This document shows, piece by piece, positions 44,564-56,700 of a stretch of DNA of 64,000 nt. Within the stretch, counting starts at the first letter, position 1, and each line of letters starts with the position of its first letter. Below the pieces are notes generated by a model, which worked only from the letters and a program-made list of their open reading frames with translations, was not told the DNA's origin and did no database searches. The position numbers and the translations under genes are program-made. Location: contig JAOANU010000002.1 in the NCBI GenBank assembly GCA_034387635.1, positions 1,798,001 through 1,862,000 on the forward strand, read 5' to 3'. The DNA comes from Rhodosporidiobolus odoratus (Eukaryota; Basidiomycota; Microbotryomycetes; Sporidiobolales; Sporidiobolaceae).

Positions 44564-45686
44564 CAGGACCGTCGTCTCCTGTCAGAGTAGCGGGTAGGGC
44601 TTGTAAGGGGGGAAAGGAACAAACCCCATCTCGCACCCTTCCTCACACCTCCATGCATAACGCGGTATACAGCGGCTAAGGTCCGGGAGTAACTGTACGA
44701 CGAGGTGATAATCAGTATAGGGTTGGCCAAGACGAGGGATGCAAGACTCACCGTCTGAGAAGCACACGTGAAAACCCATCTGCAGCAAGGCCGAAGGGAA
44801 ATGTCAGGGCTGAACGCGGCAATTAGTCAGGGAGCCAAACTCACGGTACAAAGAATAAGGAAGAGAGACAGCTGTGACCAACGACAAAACAAACTCAGCA
44901 AGCATAAGCAGGAAAAGCTTGCAAAGCTGCGTACCTTGTGTGAAGATCAGCGAAGGAAGGGTGGAACCTGCAAAGAGTGTCTATGATGCCAGCTTGTATG
45001 CGCCAGGAGACTCAGATTGCTATATGTAATGTGTAAGCAGCCTGCTGTGAAAAGGCTACCGGTCAGCAAAGCAGGATTGAGAGTAAGCGGCAAAGAATAT
45101 AAGGCGTACATGCTATCATCTCACGGGCCGGTGTCGCTGCTGGAGTCATGGACAAAAGAGTGAGTCAGCCTCTGTCCCGTAGAGACATCTTGGCAAGGTG
45201 TTGTGTTGAAAGCATAGCAAGAGGTTTGTTTGTGTGGAACAAAAGAGATGTAAAGACAGCACTGTGCCAGGCGGGGCGGCTTGCATTGCTGTGTGGGCTT
45301 GACCACAGCCTTGCATCCCTTCCCGCCAGCCTGGCTAAGTTCTGGCTCTGCTCCCTTCACAACATTTTGCTGTGACGTGTCTGACCGCGGGGGAAGAGGG
45401 AGAAGAAGCGAACGCACCTTCCTGTTGTGGCTTGCTTTTACGCAGTTGAGCACGTGTGGAGCATGTTAGTTCTGCCTCGCTATGAATGCCCACAAGTCAA
45501 GAGCTGTTTGATGTTTTGAGGAGAGGAGCGTGGCGACAAAAGCATCGAACATGATGACGGCGGCAGCTGACCAATATGATTCGCGCCGAAGCGAGGAGGC
45601 AGCAACGTGAGCCGGTCTTGTCATCATCTCCATCTCTCTTGCTGCTTCTCCTCTGTCTGTGCAGCATACATTTATACAGCTCCACG

Positions 45687-46861
45687 ATGGGTATCACAGG
45701 CAAGAGAGACCCACGGTCTAAGGCGTGAGTTTCCTTCTACTGCTCTCGCTGACGGAACAGCTCACTAACCCCAACTCGCTCAAACAGTGTCAGCTCCCGC
45801 CCTCCCTCTGAGACTGCTGCCCACCCTGCTATCCTGGCGGGTGCTGTATGTCCCCTCACCTGTGTGTTTGTTCATTCTAGCTGACAACTCCTCTTTCCAG
45901 AACTCCCTCTACACCATACTCATTGTTGGCAACAAGATGAAGAAGGTTTTGGCCGCTAGCTGCTATGAGTACTATACCATTGAGGGAGTAGCGCTCAAGG
46001 CTGTCGGTATGTTGTCCCCTTTTCTATCTTTCCGGATTTTGACCTACACTGAGGGACATCTGCTCTGCACAGAGAACGGTGATGTGGTTATCGTTCGCGC
46101 TGAAGAGTCTCAAGCAACGGCGAGAACGATGAAGGGGGCAAGGAAGGCTGCAGCAGGATGGACTACGAAGCAGATGATCCGCGAGTGGAGGTATTTTGAG
46201 AGTGCGCATTTCTTCCTCCACTTTCTATCCCCTCCCACCCTGCTGACAACACATTCATTTTCTGGTGCTGTATGCAGAATTCGACTTCAATGCCGCAGTC
46301 CGCGGTCTTGTCGGCGACACCATCAAGTGCATGTCGGGCTTCAAGGAACTCCCCAATGAGGTACAGAAGCAACTTCTCTTCGAGGAGAGCTATGTGCGCA
46401 AACACGGTCAGCCCCCTCCCCTCTCCCTCTTGGCCTTGCAGTGTGCTTTTTGCATACTGATCCAGCTGACTATTCCTTGACTTGTCGCGCACAGGCAAAA
46501 TGGTTTCCGACAATGCCATTGATCACGGCGGTAAGGGTAAGAAGAAAGCGGCTGTGCTGCCGGAGGCTACGGAGGATGAAATGATGTGGATAAATGACGG
46601 GAAAGAAGCTCTTGACATTGTGGAAGATCCGTCGGTGCGTCAGAGACTGTCCCCCTTTTTTTTTGTCAAGGTCAAGGTAACTGACTGTTTGTGATGCCTG
46701 TGTATTTGCAGTTCACTAGGGCGATGTTCGGCTCCGATAATTACGACCCGAAGGCCTATGGCTTCAAACCTGCGCCAAGAGTCCTGAGCGACTGCTCGTT
46801 CCCGCTGCTTTCCCCGCCGTTCCCCGCGCCCTTGCATTGCCCGCTCACACATACGAGCTGA
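45687..46861 (+). CDS. Array gene copy 9 (intact)
   Basis: Seven exons are intact with the long form of intron 3; the only indel seen is an extra T inside an intron (about 46261). The promoter keeps CCAAT (GACCAATATGATTCG). It predicts 249 residues. Confidence 0.65.
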
Positions 46862-47791
46862 CAGGACCGTCTTCTCCTGTCAGAGTAGCGGGTAGGGCTT
46901 GTAAGGGGGGAAAGGAACAAACCCCATCTCGCACCCTTCCTCACACCTCCATGCATAACGCGGTATACAGCGGCTAAGGTCCGGGAGTAACTGTACGACG
47001 AGGTGATAATCAGTATAGGGTTGGCCAAGACGAGGGATGCAAGACTCACCGTCTGAGAAGCACACGTGAAAACCCATCTGCAGCAAGGCCGAAGGGAAAT
47101 GTCAGGGCTGAACGCGGCAATTAGTCAGGGAGCCAAACTCACGGTACACAGAATAAGGAAGAGAGACGGCTGTGAACAACGACGAAACAAACTCAGCAAG
47201 CATAAGCAGGAAAAGCTTGCAAAGCTGTGTACCTTGTGTGAAGATCAGCGAAGGAAGGGTGGAACCTGCAAAGAGTGTCTATGATGCCAGCTTGTATGCG
47301 CCAGGAGACTCAGATTGCTATATGTAATGTGTAAGCAGCCTGCTGTGAAAAGGCTACCGGTCAGCAAAGCAGGATTGAGAGTAAGCGGCAAAGAATATAA
47401 GGCGTACATGCTATCATCTCACGGGTCGGTGTCGCTGCTCTAAGTTCTGGCTCTGCTCCCTTCACAACGTTTTGCTGTGACGTGTCTGACCGCGGGGGAA
47501 GAGGGAGAAGAAGCGAACGCACCTTCCTGTTGTGGCTTGCTTTTACGCAGTTGAGCACGTGTGGAGCGTGTTAGTTCTGCCTCGCTATGAATGCCCACAA
47601 GTCAAGAGCTGTTTGATGTTTTGAGGAGAAGAGCGTGGCGACAAAAGCATCGAACATGATGACGGCGGCAGCTGACCAATATGATTCGCGCCGAAGCGAG
47701 GAGGCAGCAACGTGAGCCGGTCTTGTCATCATCTCCATCTCTCTTGCTGCTTCTCCTCTGTCTGTGCAGCATGCATTTATACAGCTCCACG

Positions 47792-48850
47792 ATGGGTATC
47801 ACAGGCAAGAGAGACCCACGGTCTAAGGCGTGAGTTTCCTTCTACTGCTCTCGCTGACGGAACAGCTCGCTGACCCCGACTCGCTTGAACAGTGTCAGCT
47901 CCCGCCCTCCCTCTGAGACTGTTGCCCAGCCTGCTGTCCTGGCAGGTGCTGTATGTCCCCTCACCTGTGTGTTCGTTCATCCTAGCTGACAACTCCTCTT
48001 TCCATAACTCCCTCTACACCATCCTCATTGTTGGCAACAAGGTGAAGAAGGTTTTGGCCGCTAGCGGCTATGATGTGTAATGGATCAAGGGAGTAGCGCT
48101 CAAGGCTGTCAGTACGTTGTCCCACTACCTGTCCTTCCCGATTCTGACCTACACTGAGGGACATCTGCTTTGCACAGAGAACGGTGATGTGGTTATCGTT
48201 CGCGCTGAAGAGTCTCAAGCAACGGCGAGAACGATGAAGGGGGCAAGGAAGGCTGCAGCAGGATGGACTACGAAGCAGATGATCCGCGAGTGGAGGTTTT
48301 TTGAGAGTGTACATTTCTTTTCCTCTTCCCTATCACGGACAAGCTGTTAATCAGACTTTCGTTTCCGGTGCTGTATGCAGAGGTCAACTTCGATGGCGCA
48401 TTTCACGGTCTTGTTGGCAGCACCAGCAAGGGCATGTTGGGCTTCAAGGAACTCCCCGATAAAGTACAGAGGCAACTTCTCCTTGAGGAGAACCACGTGC
48501 ACAAACCTGGTCAGTCCCCTTGATCTCGTTCCTGGCTTTGCAGTGAACTTTCCACATACTGATCTAGCTGACTATTCTTTGACTTGTTGCTCACAGGCAA
48601 AAAGGACCATGAATCTTACGACAATCTCAAGACGGCACTCAGTTGCTATCGCCCGCGCTGAGAGGGTTATCACTTACTTCAAGAAGGTGGATGGCGACTC
48701 TGCCCTGTCGGGTTTGGCTTCGGCATGTCTCTCCCCTTCCACATTGGCCGACATCCTCCCTCCGACTTCAAATTCGACCTCAACGTCTGGTTCGGCCTCC
48801 GTCAGCAAGAATCGCCAGGTTCTATATCCTGGTGGACATGCCCAGGCATA
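47792..48850 (+). pseudogene. Array gene copy 10: decayed, old 3' end
   Basis: The exon 3 acceptor is changed (CCAG to CCAT), exon 3 ends in GYDV then TAA, exon 5 is diverged (GSTSKGMLGFKELPDKVQR), and exons 6-7 are gone. The remaining 3' part (DHESYDNLKTALS, RAERVITYFKKVDGDSALS) corresponds to the long end of copy 2. It closes the array on the right. Confidence 0.7.
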
Positions 48851-49540
48851 ACATACAAGCAGTGTAGGAGCTCACACAAGCCCTTGTAGGCATAGGAACA
48901 GCTTCAAACTTGCAATGCAGAGAAAGCAGACTACAAAGTCAAGACCGAGACTTGCTCTGACAATGAGGCTGCTGTAGCTTGCCGAGGACTTCCTCCCGCT
49001 GAAACTTAGCACCACCGAAGCACCTGGGCCGCTCCTCAACCATGGCCGCCGTCACGTCCAACTCCATATGCCAAAGTCTCCTCTGGTCGTTGTCTAGGTT
49101 GGACGGCTGTTGCATGGGCAACATGGCCTGTACAAGCAACAGATAGTAGGGCAGGACTTGCTGGGGGTTGAGGTGTATGTCAAGAGAGAGCAGCTGAGAG
49201 ACGAGGAACAAATCGTATAAGGTGAAGAAGCAAGTTGCCAGCTTGGCTAAGTCGGAAGGGGCTGAGCTGAGGTGGGTGTGACAGTCCTGGACAGTTGGAG
49301 TGGCAAAATCCAAGTTCTTTGGGGGGCCTAGGAGGAAGTCACAGGAAGGAATGTGCGAGGAGGTGGACGACTGAAATGAGAAGCAGAAGGCAAGAACAGG
49401 GGGAAGGAGCAGTGGGAGAATGGGACCCCATAAGAAAATGACATTGTTGGTAGGGTGCTGAGCAATGTGAAGCCCCTGATGGAAATGAGTGTTGGCGGCG
49501 CTGGGAGAGTCACAGGCTTCTCGCGCCTGCTTTCCCCCCC
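48851..49540 (-). other. Minus-strand open frame of unknown origin
   Basis: A long minus-strand frame runs down to 48939 with hydrophobic and coding-like stretches (LFLVSQLLSLDIHLNPQQ, LWHMELDVTAAMVEERPRC). Its upstream part overlaps the antisense of the pseudogene to the right, so any true gene begins below about 49520. No family recognised. Confidence 0.3.
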
Positions 49541-50440
49541 ATTTTGATGTAAAATACCACAAAACTGTGACGCTCTCTGGCACCGTCAGGACCACCAATG
49601 CCAACGCTCCTCCCCCACGCATCTTCAACATGAGCCTGCTAAGCTCCCTACAATACCCTCCCACCCATGGCCCTGCCACAGTCTACTTTGACGCCCACCT
49701 GTCCCAAGCTGCCTATGTTTGCAAGAACACAATCCCAAATTGCTCCATTGCTCAACAGCAAGATCAGATCTTTGAGTCACATCACTGACTCCACGGCCTG
49801 GCCAAGACTACCCGGTCTCACCTCACTGCAGCTGGCTTGCAAACACCATTGCGTACATGTATATAGGAAATGATCAGGGCAGTAGTCAGAGAAAGACTGT
49901 GTACTGGCTCAGGCGGGAGGAGAGGCAAGAGCGAGCTAGGCGCTGGGCAAGGATCGAAGGGGCTACTTGTAAGAGGATTTGGAGGAGATGGTGGGGGTAA
50001 GTTTGGCCAGGAGTTGTGCAGGCAGATCAGCACTGGTCGGAGAAGGAGGAGGAGTTCAAGAGCCACTTTGACTTTCTCCCAACTTTGGGAGAGGGCTTCC
50101 CAGACACCAGACTAGAGCGCCTTGGTTGCTGGTTGCTGTGCCAGTTGATTGGGCAGTGGAAGGTCCCTGCGCCACATCCCTCTCCCCTCTCTAGGCAGTC
50201 CGGCCTCTGTTGGACCATTGAGGGAAGGATATCCTTTGAGTAAGCCCGCCGCAATGGACATCAAGGAGACCACCATCAATAATTGGACTGTTGCTCGACC
50301 TCTGGGGCACCTCAGTAGGACAGCAGACGGGAGGAACTGGCAGGAGGAGGCCTTCATGGAGCTGTCAAGGGAAGGCTACCCTCTAGCTCATCCTCATCCC
50401 GCAGGCAGCGCAGAGGAAAAAGAGGCAGGTGTGAGGCTGT
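49541..50440 (+). pseudogene. Decayed copy of the SPAFVEPSR repeat-protein gene
   Basis: Matches 18102-19362: YHKTVTLSGTVRTTNANAPP, MSLLSSLQYPPTHGPATVY and the last repeat (FMELSREGYPLAHP) are obvious. The frame is broken several times, and three or more of the protein repeats are deleted. Homology continues into the 3' flank to about 50760. The parent is about 31 kb away on the other side of the array. Confidence 0.85.
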
Positions 50441-50872
50441 TTGAAGGCGGTATGTTGGTGACGCTGTCTTTCGCTCTTTCTCCTTTCTCTACGGGTTTTT
50501 TCTCTTTCATCAGTTGTCCTGTCTCTCTCTTGCTGTATCCCGTCCTCCCCTCTCTCACTCTGTTCTTTTCCTCTGTGTTCTGTTCCTTTGCTAGTGCAAT
50601 GGTGAGTAAGATCAATGTCGCTGCAGCTCTTCCTCCTATCTCTTGGTCTTTTCCCCTCCTCCTCTGACCACTGTCACATCAAGCTCAGAGAAAGACACAG
50701 GTGACGGGGCTTGTCACGCTTGAGAGATTCTGCAGGATGATGTGAGAACTAGTGATTGAAAGACTTGAATGGAACACGGCTCGATCGGTAATTGCTTGCT
50801 GGTCTCGTCACTTCTCCAACTCTCATTCATCTTCTTCCCCGCCTGTGCAACTTCTGTTTACACAGGTTCACA

Positions 50873-51180
50873 ATGGGGATCACAGGCAAGGGAGACCCGT
50901 GGTCTAAGGCGTGAGGTTCCTTCTGCTCCTGCTCTTGCCGACGCACCACCTCGCTGACCCCAACTCGCTCGAACAGTATCAGCGCACACCCTCCTCACAG
51001 AACTGTTGCCCATTGTCACTCCCTCTACACCATACTCATGTCGGCAACAAAAGGATGAAGAAAGTTTTGGTTGCCAGCGGCTATGAGTACTATGCAATCG
51101 AGGAAGAAGCGCTCAAGGCTGTCAGTACGTTGTCCCCCTTTCTGTCTCGCCCAGATCTGACCTACACTGAGCAACTTAAT
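50873..51180 (+). pseudogene. Array gene fragment, copy 11
   Basis: A diverged start (MGITGKGDPWSKA), leftovers of exons 2-3 (NSLYTILM, then VLVASGYEYYAIEEEALKAV) and nothing beyond intron 3. It is much older than the array. Confidence 0.75.
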
Positions 51181-53281
51181 CCAAACTTGCAAGCTAACGG
51201 CAATTCTTGCCTATGCACCAAGACACCGCCATACTCAGTACCGGATCGGAAAAGTAGGAGAAAGAAGGCTCTAGCTCATAAGAGTCAGCAATACAATCAT
51301 TGAAGCCGGACTCGGATCCTTGCCCTGTCAATGTTGGGCATCCGTCGTCCAGGTGGTGGGGTAGTTCTTTGGCTCTTTCGCACATAAAATTGACCATAGA
51401 GGACTACTTGTATGACCTGTAACCATAGAACAGTGTTGGCCGAGTGTTGGCACAGTGCCTTTGCACTCAGAAGGAATGAGAAAAGAACACCTTGAAGCTT
51501 GAAAAAGCCTCCCTTGTACCTGTACTTGCCAATCTCTGCAGGTGTGCCATGCGGCATCTCACCTCTCTTTTGAGCATACGCTATCAGCATCTGACGTCCC
51601 AGACTGTGTGCAGGGCGTGGAAACCAATCCATAAAGAGTTAAGTGTAATCAAGTTGTTTCGCTTTGCCTCGCCTCATCACCTCATCTGATCAGGACCTTG
51701 GCAGCAACAAGAGTTTCCACAAACTTCAGGGATTGCCACAGGACAAGGTGGAAAGGGCTACAAGAGTTGTGAAGGGTTGAGTTGCAACTCAGGTTGAGCT
51801 GGAGCTGTTTACAGTAGTCTCACCACAAGGAAAACATACATAAAGGTCAACTCAACATAAAGAAACCAAATGTTGGGAACCACATCTAGAGTAAGGGGCC
51901 GGTAAAAAGGGGGCAACTGGCTCACCAGCCACGATAACCGGGGCACAGCCACCCAACGACCGGGCTCGGTTTTTTCCCCGGTGCAGGTAGGCACTTTTGA
52001 GCAAAGTGCCGGTGACTTGGCAGGTTACCGGGTGGCTACTTCTGTCTCTTGCTGTTTCTGGTGGTCCAGAAGGGTTCAACTGGGTTAGATATTCCAGTCT
52101 AGCTGAGCAACCATACATCCTGACAACTGAGAAAGTGTTTAGCAGCGGAACATTCACACCTCGTCTCAGTTGAGAAGGTGGACTTTTCTTTTCTGCCCAA
52201 CAGCTTAGTGCTGATGAGCTGTCTGCACAGGCTTGAAGACAGGCCTTTTGGCATCAATGCTGTCTATGCCGGTAGCTAGGCTAGAAGGTTTCAACTACTG
52301 CACCACTTCCTTGCTAGAAACAGGCAAGCCATTTTGCAGAAAGGTTCCTTTGTGCTGACTTGAGGCCTTCTGGGCCCTGGTAAGAAGCTCCTTAGACTAG
52401 AGACAGTGATACACAACTCTAAGTCATAGTGTAAGATTGCTGGGTATACCTTGGCGGCCTTCAAACCCCATCTTTTGTCCCATGAGCCCCCGGTTACCGG
52501 GAAAACCTGAATTGCCGGCCACCGCTGCCGGCTGGCAAAAAGGCGGTCAGCAGCCTCTACAGGGCTGGTAACCAGGGGGCCAGGGCAACCAATGGGCCGG
52601 ACATGAGTTTTGAGGTGAAGAGGAGACGTGGGGCGGAGCGTTGAAGTTTGTGTCTTGCCTTTTTTTCTTCCGTTCCACTTCTTCCACTATACTTCCACTT
52701 TAGTTCTGATCTGGAATAATACTATACCTCCCCCCCTTCCTCTCATTTGGATGGTCCACATGGGCTTTGTTGCTCGAAGCGACTTGAAATGATCTCTCTC
52801 TCTCTCTCTCCCTATCTTACCTTATAAGAAGCCCTAGTTACCTCACATTGCACGCTAAGGCACCATATACTGTATAAGGATTTCTACTGCTTGGGACAAC
52901 GGTAGATTAGGCTCGAATTGGTCAAGTAAGGTCATCTGAAAGCTTTTACAGAACAACAAGGCTTTGGGGCCAGACACGTTCATTTGCACAACTTGGTTCA
53001 GCTCAATATGAACAATTTCAAAGTCTCTCACGCTGCCTATCCCCATCTTCCCAACGCCGCCTCTAAAACGGCAAGCTCTGCACATACACATGAAGAGAAT
53101 GGTAAGGACTGTGTTGCACAGCTCTTTAGGCTGCAGGTGGGTGTGGGGAGCCAAGATGGAGACAAGGGCAGAGTCACAGCAGCGTACAATGGATGGATGG
53201 ATGCAAGAGTGTCACGTAATGCTGGTGTGCCGCCACCCAAGCGTAAGGATTGTGTAGACCAGCACGACAACACGACGAGCA
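51181..53281. other. Low-coding, repeat-rich interval
   Basis: No gene is supported. It contains two stretches rich in CCGGTTACCGG-like words (about 51895-52040 and 52485-52600), possibly the subterminal zones of a decayed hAT-like element, and a TC microsatellite at 52792-52811. Confidence 0.45.
52792..52811. repeat. (TC)n microsatellite
   Basis: About ten TC units in a row. Confidence 0.9.
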
Positions 53282-53289
53282 ATCGCACT

Positions 53290-53321
53290 AGGCCCCCTGA
53301 CACTCCTCACAAACTCTGCCG
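53290..53321 (+). repeat. Left terminal inverted repeat of the P-like element
   Basis: AGGCCCCCTGACACTCCTC followed by ACAAACTCTGCCG. Preceded by the target duplication ATCGCACT. Confidence 0.95.
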
Positions 53322-53755
53322 GAAATTCCGAGTTTTGAAGGCCTGAAAATGGCTTCTCTCCGCCACCAAAAGCGAGTTTTGAAGGCCGTCTCGAGGGCAA
53401 AAGTATCGATCTCCGCCGCCGACAGCGAGTCTTGAGAGCGGATTCAAAGCCGGGTCTTGAATTTGAGCAGAGTGAACACGCTACAAAAGACACGCCCACA
53501 ATACTAACAGACATGGTGGCATAGTTGTGTGAGTTTGGCTGTGTTGCGTCGTCTTTTTGGATGTCGCAGCCTTGCAGGCAAGGCGAGTTCGATTCCGACT
53601 TTGGGCAACCCTTTTCGTCTCAGCAAATCCTCCCGTCTTGGTGGGCGGATTTTTAGTTCAGGGGAGCGGCTGAAATGGTCCGGCACGCGCGGCTCAGCGA
53701 TTGTTCAACTGAGCGACAAGCCGGCTCTTACATTGGCTATCGCTCGCAGATTGAA

Positions 53756-56700
53756 ATGGCAGATCCATCCGATAACCCAGGCTCTCAAGCCGATATCGTA
53801 CTGAACTCTGACGGCGAGGACGAGTCGCCTCAGATGAGCCAACAACTTCCGAACAAAGGTGCGTCTATCTGAGTGTGCAGACGAGTTCGAGTTGACGCGG
53901 TATCCTGCACACGCCGCAGCCAGTACCACAAAGCGTCCCGCATCCCCCTCTCTTCGCCCTTCAGCCGCTTCCGCCACATCGACCAAGAAGCTGAAGAAGG
54001 TCAAGACGGTCGCTGACAATTTGCCTCCGGTCTTACGAGCTAAACCCGGACTACCCGATGATACACTCATCACCGCTGCCGAGGCCACCAGCTGGCAGGC
54101 CAAAGCAATGGCGATCAAGGACCTCTTCCCCCACCTCGTCAACCTCAAGCTTCTCCTCGAATACGACCGCTCTACTGGCCAAGTGAGGTGTGTTTGCAGG
54201 AACGTGTTTTCGGTCACGAAGGGGAATTACCTGGACAAGCAAGCATGGTCCAACCATTGGGATCTGAGGTGCGACTTCAACAAGGTGCGGATCTTTTGCC
54301 ATCTTGTCCTTTACAGCTAGCTAAGCTGACTACTCCCACTATTCCAACTCGACAGGGTCGGTTTCTGATGATCTCTGCCAACCAGAAGAAGCGCAATGAA
54401 CAGGCAAATGCCGGCAAGAGAAAGACGGTAAGTGCTCGTCTCTTCCTCGCCACAAGTCTTGCCTGATCAGAGCATACCTCCGTAGGCTGCCGGCACTCCT
54501 TCCGTCCTATCCTTCTTCAAGCCAGCTAGTACACTCAAGACTACCTCCCCCTCTCTCCACGCGCCCCCAGCCACTTTCACCTGCGCGGGCCTAGTCCGAG
54601 CAGGTGTCGACCTATACGCGACTTCCGGACCGGCGGGATGGCGCCGAGGCGCATTCAGCCCGCAAGAGCAGGCGGCAGTCGTGCGCACTATTTTTCCGTG
54701 GAAGTTTGGAGGTGAATCAGGCCCATTGTTGGCGGAGGACTTGCTCAAGATGGCACAAGGCAAGACTATCCTCGCATTGCCCGCAACCGCACACCGCAAT
54801 CAGGAGACCGGTGAAGGATCGTATACCACGGATGAGATAGCGAAGCTGAACGAGTGGCGGGACGCTAAGCGGCGCTGGGAAGTTAGGGGGAGCGGGGTTT
54901 ATTCGATGAAGTGCGAACACTGGGCAAAGGTTACGGGCGGATCGTGTAAGGCATGCTTGGGCTTGAAACAGGACAAAGGCTTGACGGGCACGCTCGGCAG
55001 AGTACGTTTGTTTCGTGCTGCATTGCCGTTATTGAGAGTTGGTTTTAACCGTTTTCTTTCCGCTAGCTGGTGAAGGATTCCCTTGCTACGCCAGAAGAGC
55101 AGGAAGCAAAGGCTGAGCGTTCAATCAAGCACACGCCCAAAGCTCACTACGACTGGCTAGCGTTCTTCGTCCAGGATATGCTGCGCCACCCCCAATTCCG
55201 CCCGGTCTTCGAAGCCAACGACCTGGTCGGCGTCTTCCGCAAGCTTGAAGGCTTGGCTCGTGACGGTCACTTAGAGAAGATGAAAACGTTTATGGGATTA
55301 TGTGAGGCGCTGGTGGAGGTTACGGAGAGAGGGCTGGATCCGACAGGAAACAAGACGAAAGGGATCCGCTGGGGGGATCATGTCCTCGAATTTGCCCACC
55401 TCGTTCGGTCGTACGGTCCGAAGTCGCGCCAGAACTACGGTGTCATGCGAGGAGCGTTCCCGCTGCCATCGGAACGAGCGCTGAGGTGAGCTTTTCGTAT
55501 TCATCTCTTTTTGAGGCTCTACCTGAGCCTTTGGTATGGCTACAGTCGCGACCTCGTCAAGCGTCAAGAGGAGAGTCTCGTCTCACCTACGCTCTGTCGA
55601 GAGAATATTGAGGCTTTTGCCCGAATCGTCCGCAAGCTCAACTACGATGGTCCGATACTGGTGTCTCAGGACTGCTCAAAGGTACGAGCAGTATGATCTG
55701 TCAGGTAAGAATAGCGGTACTGACCCGCCTGTACAGCTCAAGGCGCAGCTGACTGTTATGTCTACGTTTGCCCCGGCGGATCCCGATGATCCAAAGAAGA
55801 AAAAGGGAGCTCACCTAGTTGGCTCGACCCTGCCACTGAATGAGGTGTACCTCGACACAGACGACGCCTACTCGAACCTGATGGCCAAGATACAAGGGCA
55901 AGAACTGCTTGCAGACTCTGTTCGGGTCTTTCTCCTCGCTGTTTGTGACCTTCTCAATCTACCCGAAGGTTACTTTTCTGAACTATCCTGGTCTTTAGAT
56001 CCCGCTCCCAAGCCTTCCGCCCTTCCCTGTTGGCATACAGGCCGTCGCAAGCGAGAACGCCGTCCAGATTGGCGGCTACATCGACCTCATCCGTCAAGAA
56101 TGCGCCCGAGTTAACCTGCCTACACTCACGCTGAATTCTGACATGGCAGCGCCGGAACTCAAGGGCAAGCAGCTGAGTCTCGCCAATCCCAACTTCGTGA
56201 AGACTAGCGAGATCTCCTACTCGTGCAAGACTGCGCACTTCAAGCTCGAAGTACCGGTTTTCCAGTGCGGGACTACCGTCGCCGCTCATCTAGCCTGCGG
56301 TGACGTCGAGCATAACCGGAAGAATCTTCGCAATCTACTGCAAGGAGGGGCAAAGACCCTCGTCCTGGGAGAGTGTGCTTTTCCTTCCTATCTTTGTACC
56401 TCCCAAGCTAACATTGTTCTTCCAGTGACTGGATGAATTTCGCCAAGATGCAGTTACTTCTGTCGCTTCCAGACTCGCCTCTACGTACCAGGGACGTCTA
56501 TAACTCGGACAAGCAAGATGACGGCGCCGTCATGCGACTCTTTAGCCCCAAGATGCTCAGCGCAATGCTCGTCGATGGAAAAGTCCTTCCGGATTTCCGA
56601 CTTGGATTTGCAATTATCGACATCTTCGGTGCGTTATACCGACCAGACTGAGTGCTCTTTTGTACACTGACGTCGGTCTATCAGGCTCTCTCTTCAATGC

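Larger units (their letters stand above)
22690..48850 (+). repeat. Array of ten copies of one gene-plus-spacer unit
   Basis: The start sequence ATGGGTATCACAGG occurs at 22986, 26109, 31476, 34006, 36575, 38872, 41141, 43416, 45687 and 47792; a diverged form is at 50873. Spacings are 3123, 5367, 2530, 2569, 2297, 2269, 2275, 2271 and 2105. Units 4 to 9 look almost identical, which points to recent unequal exchange or gene conversion. The first three intervals are enlarged by a hAT-like insertion, a 3.5-kb foreign segment and internal duplications. All units are in the same orientation. Each unit has a spacer of about 1 kb after the gene. Confidence 0.95.

Noticed and set aside
22690..48850. 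The repeat array as a CRISPR, rDNA or centromeric satellite
   Set aside because: Units are about 2.3 kb, contain a spliced protein gene, and show no rRNA sequence or short direct repeat-spacer structure.
49541..50440. A second functional repeat-protein gene
   Set aside because: Several frameshifts and missing repeat units; only a pseudogene is supported.
53570..53625. A B-box-like AGTTCGATTCC followed by GGGCA and a T run, suggesting a tRNA
   Set aside because: No matching acceptor strand, D arm or anticodon arm is found upstream; it lies inside the P-like transposon.
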